Of a stretch of DNA of 64,000 nt, positions 1 through 7,519 are shown piece after piece. The notes beneath the pieces were generated by a model, which was not told the DNA's origin, did not search any database, and saw nothing but the letters and a program-made list of their open reading frames with translations. The position numbers were made by a program, and so were the translations under genes. Location of the stretch: positions 310,001-374,000 of the forward strand of contig NZ_JAVRHK010000003.1 in assembly GCF_031846585.1 (NCBI RefSeq), given 5' to 3'. The stretch's first letter is position 1, and each line of letters starts with the position of its first letter. The stretch comes from Autumnicola musiva (GTDB lineage Bacteria; Bacteroidota; Bacteroidia; Flavobacteriales; Flavobacteriaceae).

Positions 1-676
1 TATAAGCTCCACCGGTATTCACATTGTTTCGGGCCAGCGCCTCATAAACCTCAGAGATACTTATACCCATACTGTTTAATTTCTCAGGATTGATTGCTAC
101 CTCATATTGTTTTATGGAGCCTCCAAAAGAATTTACTTCCACCACACCTTCCAGCAAGGTAAGTTGTCGCTTGACTATCCAGTCCTGAATAGTTCGTAGT
201 TCCATGGGGGAATATTCGGTTTCATATCCCTCCTTTGGCTTTATGGTATATTCATAAATTTGACCCAATCCGGTTGAAATAGGTCCCATAGCAGGACTTC
301 CAAATTTATCGGGAATGGTCTCCCCCAATTCATTTAGTTTTTCCTGTACAAGTTGACGAGGGAGATAAGTTCCCATATCATCTTTAAAAACAATAGTAAC
401 TACCGAAAGGCCAAAGCGTGAGATAGAGCGAATTTCTGTAACCCCGGGTAAATTACCCATCGAAAGTTCTACGGGATAGGTTACAAATTGCTCAATATCT
501 TCTGTGGCGAGATTAGGTGACTGGGTGATCACCTGAACCTGATTATTAGTAATATCTGGTACCGATCCCAGGTTAACGGTGGACATGGACCAAATACCCG
601 TCCCTATTAGTGCTAAGGTAAGTAGTCCAATAATAAATTTATTATTAATGGAAAATGCGATTATCTTATTAATCAT
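1..676 (-). CDS. Heavy-metal efflux RND transporter, CzcA/CusA type (N-terminal part only)
   Basis: The reading frame runs off the left edge of the window, so only about 225 N-terminal residues are visible. It starts at ATG 676-674 with MINKIIAFSINNKFIIG, a first membrane helix, and continues into the periplasmic porter domain. Typical HME-RND phrases are visible, for example VNLGSVPDITNNQVQV, the NLATEDIEQFVTYPVE stretch and GVTEIRSISRFGLS. The family forms the inner-membrane proton-driven pump of a tripartite system exporting Cu, Ag, Co, Zn or Cd ions from the periplasm. The Cys/His-rich gene just upstream on the same strand is a common companion of these pumps in Bacteroidota. Which metal is exported cannot be read from this part. 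Confidence 0.93.
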   Translation of the reverse strand, partial: MINKIIAFSINNKFIIGLLTLALIGTGIWSMSTVNLGSVPDITNNQVQVITQSPNLATEDIEQFVTYPVELSMGNLPGVTEIRSISRFGLSVVTIVFKDDMGTYLPRQLVQEKLNELGETIPDKFGSPAMGPISTGLGQIYEYTIKPKEGYETEYSPMELRTIQDWIVKRQLTLLEGVVEVNSFGGSIKQYEVAINPEKLNSMGISISEVYEALARNNVNTGGAY

Positions 677-813
677 ATAAATAAAGATTTAATTCAGTTA
701 AAATTCTTGATAATAATTTTGTGCCTAACAAAATCTACCAATAGGACCAAGGATCTAGTATGAGAACTAGGATTTGGTCAAAAAAGGACATAGCTATCCT
801 TCTAAAAACTGAA

Positions 814-1134
814 TTAAACTTTAGGGGGATCTAAAAAGGAAAGAATAGGTTCTTCCACTGAGCTGTCAAAATGGACAAAGGCTTTTGATGGAATTTCAAT
901 AATCAAAGCCTTGAAATTTGAAGAACCGAAATCTACTGTATGCACATGGCAGCAATGACAACTACAAAAAGGAGGGCATAAATCTGCTACTTTATCATGT
1001 GAATGGTCGATATCTAAATCCTGGGTAGCAACCATTGTTACTTCTGAATCAGAAATCACTTGTGAAGTATCACTATCATTACAGGCTAATAAGTTAAGCC
1101 CGAATATATATAGAGATAATATGATAGCGATCAT
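814..1134 (-). CDS. Small Cys/His-rich exported protein, DUF6660-like, upstream of metal efflux pump
   Basis: This 106-residue protein has an N-terminal hydrophobic segment ending in LNLLAC, a possible lipobox with Cys18. A metal-ligand-like cluster follows: His44, His46, Cys53, Cys57, Cys59, His60, Cys61, Cys62, His63 and His65. Proteins of this kind sit next to CzcA/CusA operons in Bacteroidota and are usually labelled DUF6660. A periplasmic metal-binding or sensing role is inferred from the ligand cluster and the context. I chose ATG 1134-1132; the frame opens further upstream only through a TTG at 1164. A promoter element TATCTTTG lies directly upstream (1145-1152), which supports the shorter start. 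Confidence 0.75.
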   Translation of the reverse strand: MIAIILSLYIFGLNLLACNDSDTSQVISDSEVTMVATQDLDIDHSHDKVADLCPPFCSCHCCHVHTVDFGSSNFKALIIEIPSKAFVHFDSSVEEPILSFLDPPKV

Positions 1135-1144
1135 TTTCACACTA

Positions 1145-1152
1145 CAAAGATA
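1145..1152 (-). promoter_or_regulatory. Promoter -7 element for the metal-resistance genes
   Basis: On the minus strand this reads TATCTTTG, an exact match to the Bacteroidota primary-sigma -7 consensus TAnnTTTG, ten bases upstream of the ATG at 1134. No ideal -33 TTG exists at 17-23 bases; one TTG lies 25 bases upstream, inside the inverted repeat at 1161-1183. Confidence 0.5.
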
Positions 1153-1160
1153 AAAAAAAA

Positions 1161-1183
1161 TCAATGCACAGATTGTGCAATGA
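1161..1183. promoter_or_regulatory. Inverted repeat, candidate operator of the metal-efflux operon
   Basis: The core is TGCACA-GAT-TGTGCA (1165-1179), a perfect 6+6 palindrome, extended on both sides by TCA/TGA after one mismatch. It lies 8 bases upstream of the -7 element, in the -33 spacer region, where a repressor or activator dimer would control transcription. No regulator gene is visible nearby. Confidence 0.4.
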
Positions 1184-1245
1184 TATAATGAGTACGTTTT
1201 TAAAGTATATTCAATTATTTCAAATCTTGAAATAATCGCGAAAAT

Positions 1246-1560
1246 CTATACCACAATGAACAGCCAAAATACAATAATTATGTTCCCGATCATCCAATTG
1301 TTATTTTTGTTCCATTAGTAGTTCTTTGCTTTTATCAAACACTCCGCTTTTACATCTTCAGGAACAAGCCTTCCGATGAAATAAATCCCAATCGGTATTA
1401 AGATTAGGCTGTCAAGATATCCAATTATCGGGATGAAGTCAGGAATAATGTCAATTGGACTTAACGCATAACCGATAATTATAAAAATCGAAAGTTCGGC
1501 TTACCAGGGAGTTCGCTTTTCTTTCGAAGTCAAATGGAGCATCACTATTCGCTGCTTTAG
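1246..1560 (-). pseudogene. Decayed DUF1232 (YkvA-like) membrane protein gene
   Basis: One minus-strand frame (about 1499-1318) reads ALSPIDIIPDFIPIIGYLD followed by SLILIPIGIYFIGRLVPEDV, the hallmark core of DUF1232/YkvA proteins (SPxDxIPDFIPxxGYLDD). It ends at an in-frame stop shortly after KAKN. A second frame (about 1299-1246) gives NWMIGNIIIVFWLFIVV, which matches the C-terminal membrane helix usual in Bacteroidota members. A third frame upstream (1500-1560) may hold the N-terminal part. No start codon and at least two frame breaks are visible, so this is a remnant rather than a functional gene. The family function is not known in detail. Confidence 0.75.
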
Positions 1561-1664
1561 GTTCTTCCCCAGGTTTTTAGATTTTCAATAATACATTAGG
1601 CCTGTTCAAAATACTTAAGAATTGTTGCACAAAGGGGGAGCCAAATAGAATTTGATTCTATTTA

Positions 1665-1698
1665 TTGTCTTTTAGTTTAAGATAATCATATATCTTTG
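1665..1698 (+). promoter_or_regulatory. Promoter for a candidate small RNA
   Basis: TTG at 1665-1667 and TATCTTTG at 1691-1698 are separated by 23 bases, within the range accepted for Bacteroidota primary-sigma promoters. Transcription would start at roughly 1702-1705. No open reading frame starts downstream before the terminator at 1849-1884. Confidence 0.55.
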
Positions 1699-1702
1699 CA
1701 TT

Positions 1703-1884
1703 TACGAATAAAATCGGTGCAAAGGTTACCTATCCGGTTACCTGATTTTATTGAAACAGTGTAAGTGTCTGGTTATTAAAATATTGTCTAGTGGTAATTT
1801 AGTTCTGCCACCCCGACTTTAACAAGTTACATTTTAACACATTTAAAGGGTAATTACATGATTTTAATGTAGTTGCCTTTTTTT
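1703..1884 (+). ncRNA. Candidate structured small RNA of about 180 nt
   Basis: The stretch lies between a consensus promoter and an intrinsic terminator and has no convincing coding frame. It holds a strong hairpin near its 5' end: AATAAAATC (from about 1707) pairs with GATTTTATT (ending about 1752), and inside it AGGTTACC-TATCC-GGTTACCT forms a second helix with one T-T mismatch. The ends do not form the long closing stem of 6S RNA, and the loops do not resemble SRP RNA or tmRNA. It could belong to a described flavobacterial RNA family such as Flavo-1, which I cannot test here. Function unknown. Confidence 0.45.
1849..1884 (+). terminator. Intrinsic terminator after the candidate small RNA
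   Basis: An 11-bp stem (GGTAATTACAT with ATGTAGTTGCC, two G-U pairs) with a 7-base loop is followed by seven T residues at 1878-1884. The T run faces the plus strand, so it cannot serve the minus-strand lipoprotein gene at 1915-2529. Confidence 0.75.
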
Positions 1885-1914
1885 GTTCCACCTTAAGTTA
1901 TCAAATAGTGGCTT

Positions 1915-2529
1915 CTATTCAATATTACTAAGAGGGGTTTCTCCTTCCAGATTATTGAAAAATATTCCCGTCCAGCTTCCTTCAAGTTCTATTATTTCTC
2001 CCGTGTTTATCTCACGAAAACGGGCCCGGAAACTAGCTTTATTTTTCTTTAAGTATAGAATATAAGTAGACGTTAGTTCAGTTTCTGGATTAAGGTTTGT
2101 TGAATTTTTGAAAAAGTACTGAAAAGCAAACGACGACTCCTCTTGTTGTAGATTGACTTTAAGCCCGCCACCTAGATAGGAGTAACTGTTGGATAATAAA
2201 TCGATTTCTCCAGTAATAGAAACTTTAACCGGCGAATAATTGAGCTCACTGAATCTAATAGAATCGTTGAAATTAAATTCAGAACTACCATTAATACCAT
2301 TAAGTGGTTCAATTACTACAGGCAAAATAGTGTCTGAATCATTTTTAAAATAAATTTCAGGAAGTTCTTTTTTAATTATTTCCTGGCTGTCACCTTCTGT
2401 TAGTTTCCATTCTATCTGCGATAGTTCATACCGCCTTGGAACGTTTTTTTCAATATTCTCATCATCTTTACTGCATGAAAGATTGAAAAACACAATAATG
2501 CTGAAAATAATACGAAATCCTTTTCTCAT
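1915..2529 (-). CDS. Hypothetical lipoprotein
   Basis: The 204-residue product starts MRKGFRIIFSIIVFFNLSC, a type II signal peptide with the lipidated Cys at residue 19 and an acidic SKDDEN sequence behind it, as usual for Bacteroidota surface lipoproteins. The rest is rich in Ser, Asn and Glu with alternating hydrophobic residues, suggesting a beta-rich fold. I recognise no family. It follows thiF by about 60 bases on the same strand and could be read through from the thiamine operon, but nothing links it to thiamine. The stop at 1915 lies close to the opposing terminator at 1849-1884. Confidence 0.8.
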   Translation of the reverse strand: MRKGFRIIFSIIVFFNLSCSKDDENIEKNVPRRYELSQIEWKLTEGDSQEIIKKELPEIYFKNDSDTILPVVIEPLNGINGSSEFNFNDSIRFSELNYSPVKVSITGEIDLLSNSYSYLGGGLKVNLQQEESSFAFQYFFKNSTNLNPETELTSTYILYLKKNKASFRARFREINTGEIIELEGSWTGIFFNNLEGETPLSNIE

Positions 2530-2590
2530 TGACGAAGGTTTAAGATAATGTCTCTAGTACAACTGATGTTAAATGTAATAAATTACACAA

Positions 2591-3652
2591 TTAAAATATC
2601 ATTTTATTCTTTAGCCCTCCTTCAAGGTTGTAGATTTTTTTGTCGGGAAAGAAATCTTTTAGTATCGAAATGGCTTTTAAACTTCTTATTCCGGAGGCAC
2701 AATATACCAATATACTTTCTTCGGAAGTTAATTCGCTGTACCTGTTTTGTAGCTCCGGAAGGGGAATATGTAATCCTCCAATATCAAAAGCGGCACGTTC
2801 ATCAGGGCTTCTAACATCGAGTAATGTATAGGAATCCGGAGACTTGAAGTAATTCTGGCAGGAGACAGATTCTGGGTTATCAGTTCCGCAGGAAAAGCTC
2901 ATTTCTTCTAATTTCGTTATCACCACATCGGGATTTTTAGAAAATGGCAGGATTTGGGCTTGCATTTCAAGAGCGTCAAAAAGAAGTAACTTTCCTGATA
3001 ATACGTTACCTATCTCTAGAATTATCTTAAGCACTTCATTGGCCTGCAAGTTCCCGATAATTCCTGGTATAATTCCCAACACGCCTACTTCACTACAGGA
3101 GGGCATTTCTTCTGCTGAACCTGGTTCCGGAAAAAGGCATCTGTAAGTAGGACCATTCTGATAATTAAACACCGAAACCTGTCCGTCGAATTTAAAAACC
3201 GAACCTAATACCAAAGGCTTGCCTGCAAGGACGGCGGCATCGTTTGCCAGGTATTTGGTGGTAAAATTATCACTTCCTTCCACAACAATATCGTAGTCAG
3301 TGAAAATTTTTAGTGCATTTTTTGCCGTCAATCTCTCATTATAGGCCACTATTTCTATGGAAGAATTTATCTCCTGAAGCCGCTTTTTAGCAGCGATCAC
3401 TTTTGCTTCCCCTACATTTTTTTCTGAAAAAAGGATTTGCCGCTGTAAATTGGAGGTGTCTACCAGATCATCATCTATAATTCCCAATTTTCCCACTCCG
3501 CCGGCAGCAAGATATTGCAAAGCGGGGCAGCCAAGTCCGCCGGCGCCTATCACCAGGACTTTTGCCTGCTTCAGTTTTAGTTGCCCTGCTTCTCCAATTT
3601 CTTCTAAAAGTATATGCCTCAGGTAACGCTTCTTTTCTTTTTCTGTCAACAT
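2591..3652 (-). CDS. thiF: ThiF/MoeB-type adenylyltransferase fused to a rhodanese domain
   Basis: The 353-residue protein activates the C-terminal Gly-Gly of the sulfur carrier ThiS with ATP so that sulfur can be loaded for thiazole synthesis. Residues about 1-240 form an E1-like Rossmann domain with the nucleotide loop VIGAGGLGCPAL near residue 35, the DNxxTK motif (GSDNFTTKYL) and the conserved SCSEVGVLG segment. The MoeB CxxC zinc pairs are absent. Residues about 265-353 form a rhodanese domain with the active-site loop YCASGIRS (Cys318), which could pass persulfide sulfur to ThiS. It is the last thi gene, starting one base after the thiH stop. MoeB activity cannot be excluded, but the operon argues for ThiF. 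Confidence 0.93.
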   Translation of the reverse strand: MLTEKEKKRYLRHILLEEIGEAGQLKLKQAKVLVIGAGGLGCPALQYLAAGGVGKLGIIDDDLVDTSNLQRQILFSEKNVGEAKVIAAKKRLQEINSSIEIVAYNERLTAKNALKIFTDYDIVVEGSDNFTTKYLANDAAVLAGKPLVLGSVFKFDGQVSVFNYQNGPTYRCLFPEPGSAEEMPSCSEVGVLGIIPGIIGNLQANEVLKIILEIGNVLSGKLLLFDALEMQAQILPFSKNPDVVITKLEEMSFSCGTDNPESVSCQNYFKSPDSYTLLDVRSPDERAAFDIGGLHIPLPELQNRYSELTSEESILVYCASGIRSLKAISILKDFFPDKKIYNLEGGLKNKMIF

Positions 3653-3653
3653 G

Positions 3654-4763
3654 TTACCAGCTTTTTTCCCAGTCTTTCCACACCGGTTCTATTCCGGTTT
3701 CAGAAAGCATCTTCGCAATAATTTCTGTACTTCTTTCATCCGAAATTTCAAATTGCTCCAAAGACTGTGGCTCTACCACATAGCCTCCCGGATTTGTCTT
3801 TGATTCGGCGCTCATCGAGGTGATCCCCAGATGAACGATATTGTTCCTGAAGACTTCAGTCTCCCGGGTAGAGATAGACAATTCTACCTCTTCATCCAGC
3901 AACCTATAGGCACAGATAACCTGAAGCAAATCCGGATCTGTCATTTCTACTTTTGGCTCAAGTCCGCCACTAAAAGGCCGTAACCTTGGAAATGAGATAG
4001 AATACCTCGTTTTCCAATAAGTCTTTTGTAAATATTTCAGATGCAAGGCAGTAAAAAAGCTGTCTGCCCTCCAGTCTTCAAGTCCAAAAAGAGCGCCAAT
4101 ACCAATCTTGTGTATTCCCGCTCTTCCCAGTCGGTCTGCAGTTTCCAGACGATAATCAAAATTTGACTTTTTTCCTTTAGGATGATGAATTTTATAAGTC
4201 TCCCGGTGATAAGTTTCCTGGTACACCAATGTGGCGTAGAGTCCATTTTCAATCAACCTTTCGTATTCATCCTGATCCAATGGCTGAATTTCAATGGAAA
4301 TATTGGAGAAATAAGATCTCAGCAGTTTTACCGCGTTACACATATAATCAACCCCCACCGTCTTATTGGCCTCACCCGTTACCAGCAGAATGTGGTCGTA
4401 GCCTTTTGACTTTAAGAATTCGGCTTCCTTTATTATTTCAGTATCGCTCAAAGTTTTCCTGGGAATTTTATTCGTCATACTGAAGCCGCAATAGGTGCAA
4501 ATATTCTGGCACTCATTGCTCAGGTACATTGGAGCGTACATCTGCATTGTATTCCCAAAGCGTTTTTTGGTGATCGCTTTGCTCTGCTGCGCCATTTGTT
4601 CGAGAAAAGGTTTTGCGGCAGGAGAGATCAGGGCCTTGAAATCTTCCAGATCCCTCTTCCTGCTTTGCAATGCAGAAAGTACATCAGCTTCTGTTTTGGA
4701 AAAAATGCTTTGCAGCACCTCATCCCAGGAATAATTGCTTAATGTGTCTTTAAAACTATTCAT
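3654..4763 (-). CDS. thiH: 2-iminoacetate synthase ThiH (radical SAM tyrosine lyase)
   Basis: The 369-residue enzyme cleaves tyrosine with S-adenosylmethionine to give p-cresol and dehydroglycine, the C2-N unit of the thiazole ring. The radical-SAM iron-sulfur motif CxxxCxxC is seen as CQNICTYC (Cys85, Cys89, Cys92), followed by the TIM-barrel region and the family's EVELSISTRE and GxTSMSAES segments. Its ATG lies inside the end of thiG (8-base overlap), indicating translational coupling. Use of ThiH rather than the oxygen-dependent glycine oxidase ThiO is the norm in this lineage but means an oxygen-sensitive step. Confidence 0.97.
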   Translation of the reverse strand: MNSFKDTLSNYSWDEVLQSIFSKTEADVLSALQSRKRDLEDFKALISPAAKPFLEQMAQQSKAITKKRFGNTMQMYAPMYLSNECQNICTYCGFSMTNKIPRKTLSDTEIIKEAEFLKSKGYDHILLVTGEANKTVGVDYMCNAVKLLRSYFSNISIEIQPLDQDEYERLIENGLYATLVYQETYHRETYKIHHPKGKKSNFDYRLETADRLGRAGIHKIGIGALFGLEDWRADSFFTALHLKYLQKTYWKTRYSISFPRLRPFSGGLEPKVEMTDPDLLQVICAYRLLDEEVELSISTRETEVFRNNIVHLGITSMSAESKTNPGGYVVEPQSLEQFEISDERSTEIIAKMLSETGIEPVWKDWEKSW

Positions 4764-5535
4764 AGAGAAATTGTGTTAAAGGGCTACTGGCTTCGGCTTG
4801 CTGTCTTTGTGGAGCCAACTTCGCCGTGTAGGCGAGTCTTCCTGCTTCCACAGCGAGTTTAAAAGCTTTTGCTATTTCTACCGGATTAGGGGAAACTGCA
4901 ATCGCCGTATTTACCAGAACAGCATCGGCACCAATTTCCATCGCCTGAGCGGCGTGAGACGGACTTCCGATTCCCGCATCTACAATAACCGGCACGTTGC
5001 TTTGTTCAATAATAATCTCCAGGAAGTCCTGGGTTTTTAATCCTTTGTTGCTGCCAATTGGCGCACCTAAAGGCATCACGCACTGCGCTCCCACTTCCTC
5101 GAGCCGCTTACACAACACAGGATCTGCATGAATGTAAGGCATTACCACAAAACCAATTTTCACCAGCTCTTCACAGGCTTTTAAAGTTTCTACAGGGTCT
5201 GGAAGTAAGTATTTAGGATCTGGATGTATCTCTACTTTTACCCAGTTTGTTTCCAGGGCTTCCCTTGCCATTTGAGCAGCAAATATAGCTTCCTGGGCGT
5301 TCCGCACTCCCGAGGTGTTCGGGAGAAGGCTAATGTGGGGGTTTTTTAAAGCAGAGATCATTTGATCATCGTCATTTCCCGGTTCCACCCTTTTTAAAGC
5401 TACGGTTACCAGCTCACTTTCTGAAGCTAAAATCGTCTGTTGCATTACTGTTGAAGAGCTAAATTTTCCTGTTCCCGTAAACAAACGGGAAGAAAAAGTT
5501 TTATCTGTTATTTTTAATTGATCTGTGTTGCTCAT
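4756..5535 (-). CDS. thiG: Thiazole synthase ThiG
   Basis: The 259-residue TIM-barrel enzyme joins 1-deoxyxylulose 5-phosphate, dehydroglycine and sulfur from ThiS thiocarboxylate into the thiazole phosphate. The family opening SRLFTGTGKF is at residues 16-25, LPNTSGVRNAQEAI follows near 71, and the Schiff-base lysine is probably Lys100 in NWVKVEI. The phosphate-binding VDAGIGSPSHAAQAMEIGAD motif is complete apart from normal variation. Length is typical. The start overlaps the thiE stop by four bases and the stop overlaps thiH. Confidence 0.97.
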   Translation of the reverse strand: MSNTDQLKITDKTFSSRLFTGTGKFSSSTVMQQTILASESELVTVALKRVEPGNDDDQMISALKNPHISLLPNTSGVRNAQEAIFAAQMAREALETNWVKVEIHPDPKYLLPDPVETLKACEELVKIGFVVMPYIHADPVLCKRLEEVGAQCVMPLGAPIGSNKGLKTQDFLEIIIEQSNVPVIVDAGIGSPSHAAQAMEIGADAVLVNTAIAVSPNPVEIAKAFKLAVEAGRLAYTAKLAPQRQQAEASSPLTQFLYE

Positions 5536-6167
5536 AGTTGTTTTTCTGAAAATTGATTGTGTATTTCCCGAAAGATCATTTCAGGTTGCGGATGTGTTGT
5601 GAGCCATCCGGAAATAGCTACCCCATGGACTCCGCTTTCTGCTAAAACCGGAAGATCTTCCGGAATAATTCCTCCAATAGCGATTACAGGAATTGAATTC
5701 CCCTTAGTACGAAGACTATTTAGTAGCTTCCGGTAACCTTCTGCTCCTAATATTGAGCTGAGTTTCTTTTTTGTGGTAGTAAACCGGAAGGGGCCGAGAC
5801 CAATATAATCTACTTGCTTTTTACAAAGGCCTTCGCAATCTTCCAGCGTGTTAGCCGTTCCTCCAATAATCTTATCTGGCCCCAAAAGTTTTCTGGCTGC
5901 CAAAGGACACTTGTCTTCCTTTCCCAAATGAACACCATCGGCATTTACCTTTTTTGCCACCTCCGGAAAATCGTTAATTATCAGTTTAACCGGGAAATCT
6001 ATACAAATTTCTTTTGCCGCTTTTGCTGTTTTCAGAACCGTCTCAAAAGATTCGTCTTTAAGGCGCAGCTGAACCCAGTCTGCTCCTGCGGCACACATCC
6101 TGAGAATGTTTTCCAGGTGTTCAATGGGAGTTTCTCCCTGAGATATGTAGTGTAAGTTTGAGATCAT
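5532..6167 (-). CDS. thiE: Thiamine-phosphate synthase ThiE
   Basis: The 211-residue enzyme couples HMP pyrophosphate and thiazole phosphate to thiamine phosphate. Seen in order: YISQGETP near the start, GADWVQLRLKD (the VQLRxKD signature), LIINDFPEVAKKVNADGVHLGKED (the NDR/DGxHLGQ region), IIGGTAN, GLGPFRFTTTKKK (the GPxFxTxTK signature) and PVIAIGGIIPED. I start it at ATG 6167, which overlaps the thiD stop as ATGA; the open frame continues upstream but has no family similarity there. It is the canonical ThiE of the two related proteins in this operon. Confidence 0.94.
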   Translation of the reverse strand: MISNLHYISQGETPIEHLENILRMCAAGADWVQLRLKDESFETVLKTAKAAKEICIDFPVKLIINDFPEVAKKVNADGVHLGKEDKCPLAARKLLGPDKIIGGTANTLEDCEGLCKKQVDYIGLGPFRFTTTKKKLSSILGAEGYRKLLNSLRTKGNSIPVIAIGGIIPEDLPVLAESGVHGVAISGWLTTHPQPEMIFREIHNQFSEKQL

Positions 6168-6937
6168 ACGTTGTGGTATCCTAATAAGGTTTTGTTTGAT
6201 GCTAATACTTTTTCGATGTAATCTTTTGCTTTTCGTGCAGCTTCCGGAAGGGAATTGCCCAAAGCCAGATGTGCTGCAACTGCCGAAGATAAGACGCATC
6301 CGCTGCCGTGTTTTTCGGTACAGTCGGTTCGCCCGGGTTTAAAGCTTAGGCTTTCTCCTTCTGTAGTGAACAATTCGTCCAATCCAATTGCTTCCGACCG
6401 ATGTCCTCCCTTAAGGTACAAGTTAGTTTTGCTGCTTATTTTCCGGATTGCTTCTTCCATAGTTGATTCGGGATAAAACATGTTCAATTCATCCAAATTT
6501 GGAGTGATTAGGAATATCCTTTCAAGAATGGATTTCAGCTTTTTCTGAAATTCCTGAACCTCCTGAAAAGTGAATCCGCTACTTGATTTTAGAACCGGAT
6601 CCCAAATAATTCTGATGCTACTGTTCTTCTCAAACAGTCTGTCAATCAGATTATTTAAAACCTGATGATTTTCTACAATTCCGATTTTTACCACTTCCAC
6701 AGGAAAACTTTCCAGTAAAAGTTCCAGTTGCTGAAGAATGATAGCTTCAGAAGTCCAGTGGCAGGCTTCGAATTTTTCATCATTCTGAATGGTATTCGCA
6801 GTATTTACCGCCAGCCCGTAACATTTAAGGTTTTCAAAGGTTTTAATATCAGCCATTAAACCTGCTCCAACTGAAGGATCAAATCCTGCAATGCTTAAAA
6901 CAAAAGGTCTGTTATTGGTAAACATTTCTGTATTCAT
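6164..6937 (-). CDS. thiD: Hydroxymethylpyrimidine (phosphate) kinase ThiD
   Basis: The 257-residue ribokinase-fold enzyme phosphorylates HMP-P to HMP-PP. The N-terminal substrate loop is AGFDPSVGAGLMADIKTF, where the frequent second Gly of PSGGAG is Val. Later motifs are NTIQNDEKF, the KIG segment, WDPVLKSSSG, LITPNLDEL and the anion-hole GRTDCTEKHGSGCVLSSAVAA, all expected. I place the start at ATG 6937 inside the end of the upstream gene; ATG 6925 would give a protein four residues shorter and is also possible. Frame upstream of 6937 adds no recognisable sequence. Confidence 0.92.
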   Translation of the reverse strand: MNTEMFTNNRPFVLSIAGFDPSVGAGLMADIKTFENLKCYGLAVNTANTIQNDEKFEACHWTSEAIILQQLELLLESFPVEVVKIGIVENHQVLNNLIDRLFEKNSSIRIIWDPVLKSSSGFTFQEVQEFQKKLKSILERIFLITPNLDELNMFYPESTMEEAIRKISSKTNLYLKGGHRSEAIGLDELFTTEGESLSFKPGRTDCTEKHGSGCVLSSAVAAHLALGNSLPEAARKAKDYIEKVLASNKTLLGYHNV

Positions 6938-7508
6938 TGTAAATCCCTGTAAAAGCCTGTTCCTTATCTTCTGCGGTCCAAACGGCTCCAAGTACCGCTA
7001 CTCCCGCATATCCCATTTCTTTTGCTCTCATAATTTTATCTGCTTTAATTCCGCCCAAAGCAATTATTTGGTGCGGCAGGTTTCCTACATTAAATTTCTT
7101 TCCCGCATATCTCTTTTTGGAAACAGAAGTAAACACCGGACTTAAAAAAACATAATCAAATGCTGAAGCTTCATTTTCCAAATTTTCCTGATCGTGAAAA
7201 GAAGAACTCACGGTAAAACCTTTCAATTGGAATCGGTTGGCAGAGGCTGATAGATCTTCCTGTTCTCTTCTAAAATTTTCTTTTAAATGAATTCCTTTTA
7301 CCGAAAAAACATCAGCTAAGTGATGATGCTCATGAAGTATCATCTTTTGAAGGTATTTTTCTTCAAAATTTGATAGCCATAGCTTCATATCTTCTTCGGC
7401 CATTCCCGGTTTTCGAACGTGCAAAAGGGGCAGCCCGGACTCGAAAAATCGGGTGAGCTGTTCCCTTTCAGCAGCAATATTTTCTTCCGAAGTAAAAAGA
7501 ATCAACAT
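6912..7508 (-). CDS. ThiE/TenI-like protein (second thiamine-phosphate synthase family member)
   Basis: The 198-residue TIM-barrel protein resembles TenI (thiazole tautomerase) and short ThiE proteins. Motifs: LLHVRKPG (compare VQLRxK), VKGIHLKENFR (compare VHLGQxD), VSSSFHDQE (the CSxH-like loop), LSPVFTSVSKKRY (the SPVFxTxSK signature) and IIALGGI. The pyrophosphate-binding residues of true ThiE are only partly present, while residues for thiazole-phosphate binding look kept. A tautomerase role is therefore inferred and not shown. It lies 11 bases after thiC and overlaps thiD. Flavobacterial thi operons commonly hold such a second copy. Confidence 0.85.
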   Translation of the reverse strand: MLILFTSEENIAAEREQLTRFFESGLPLLHVRKPGMAEEDMKLWLSNFEEKYLQKMILHEHHHLADVFSVKGIHLKENFRREQEDLSASANRFQLKGFTVSSSFHDQENLENEASAFDYVFLSPVFTSVSKKRYAGKKFNVGNLPHQIIALGGIKADKIMRAKEMGYAGVAVLGAVWTAEDKEQAFTGIYNEYRNVYQ

Positions 7509-7519
7509 CTAATTTCAGC

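Noticed and set aside
1703..1884. 6S RNA
   Set aside because: The 5' and 3' ends do not pair into the long closing stem and no large central bubble is visible.
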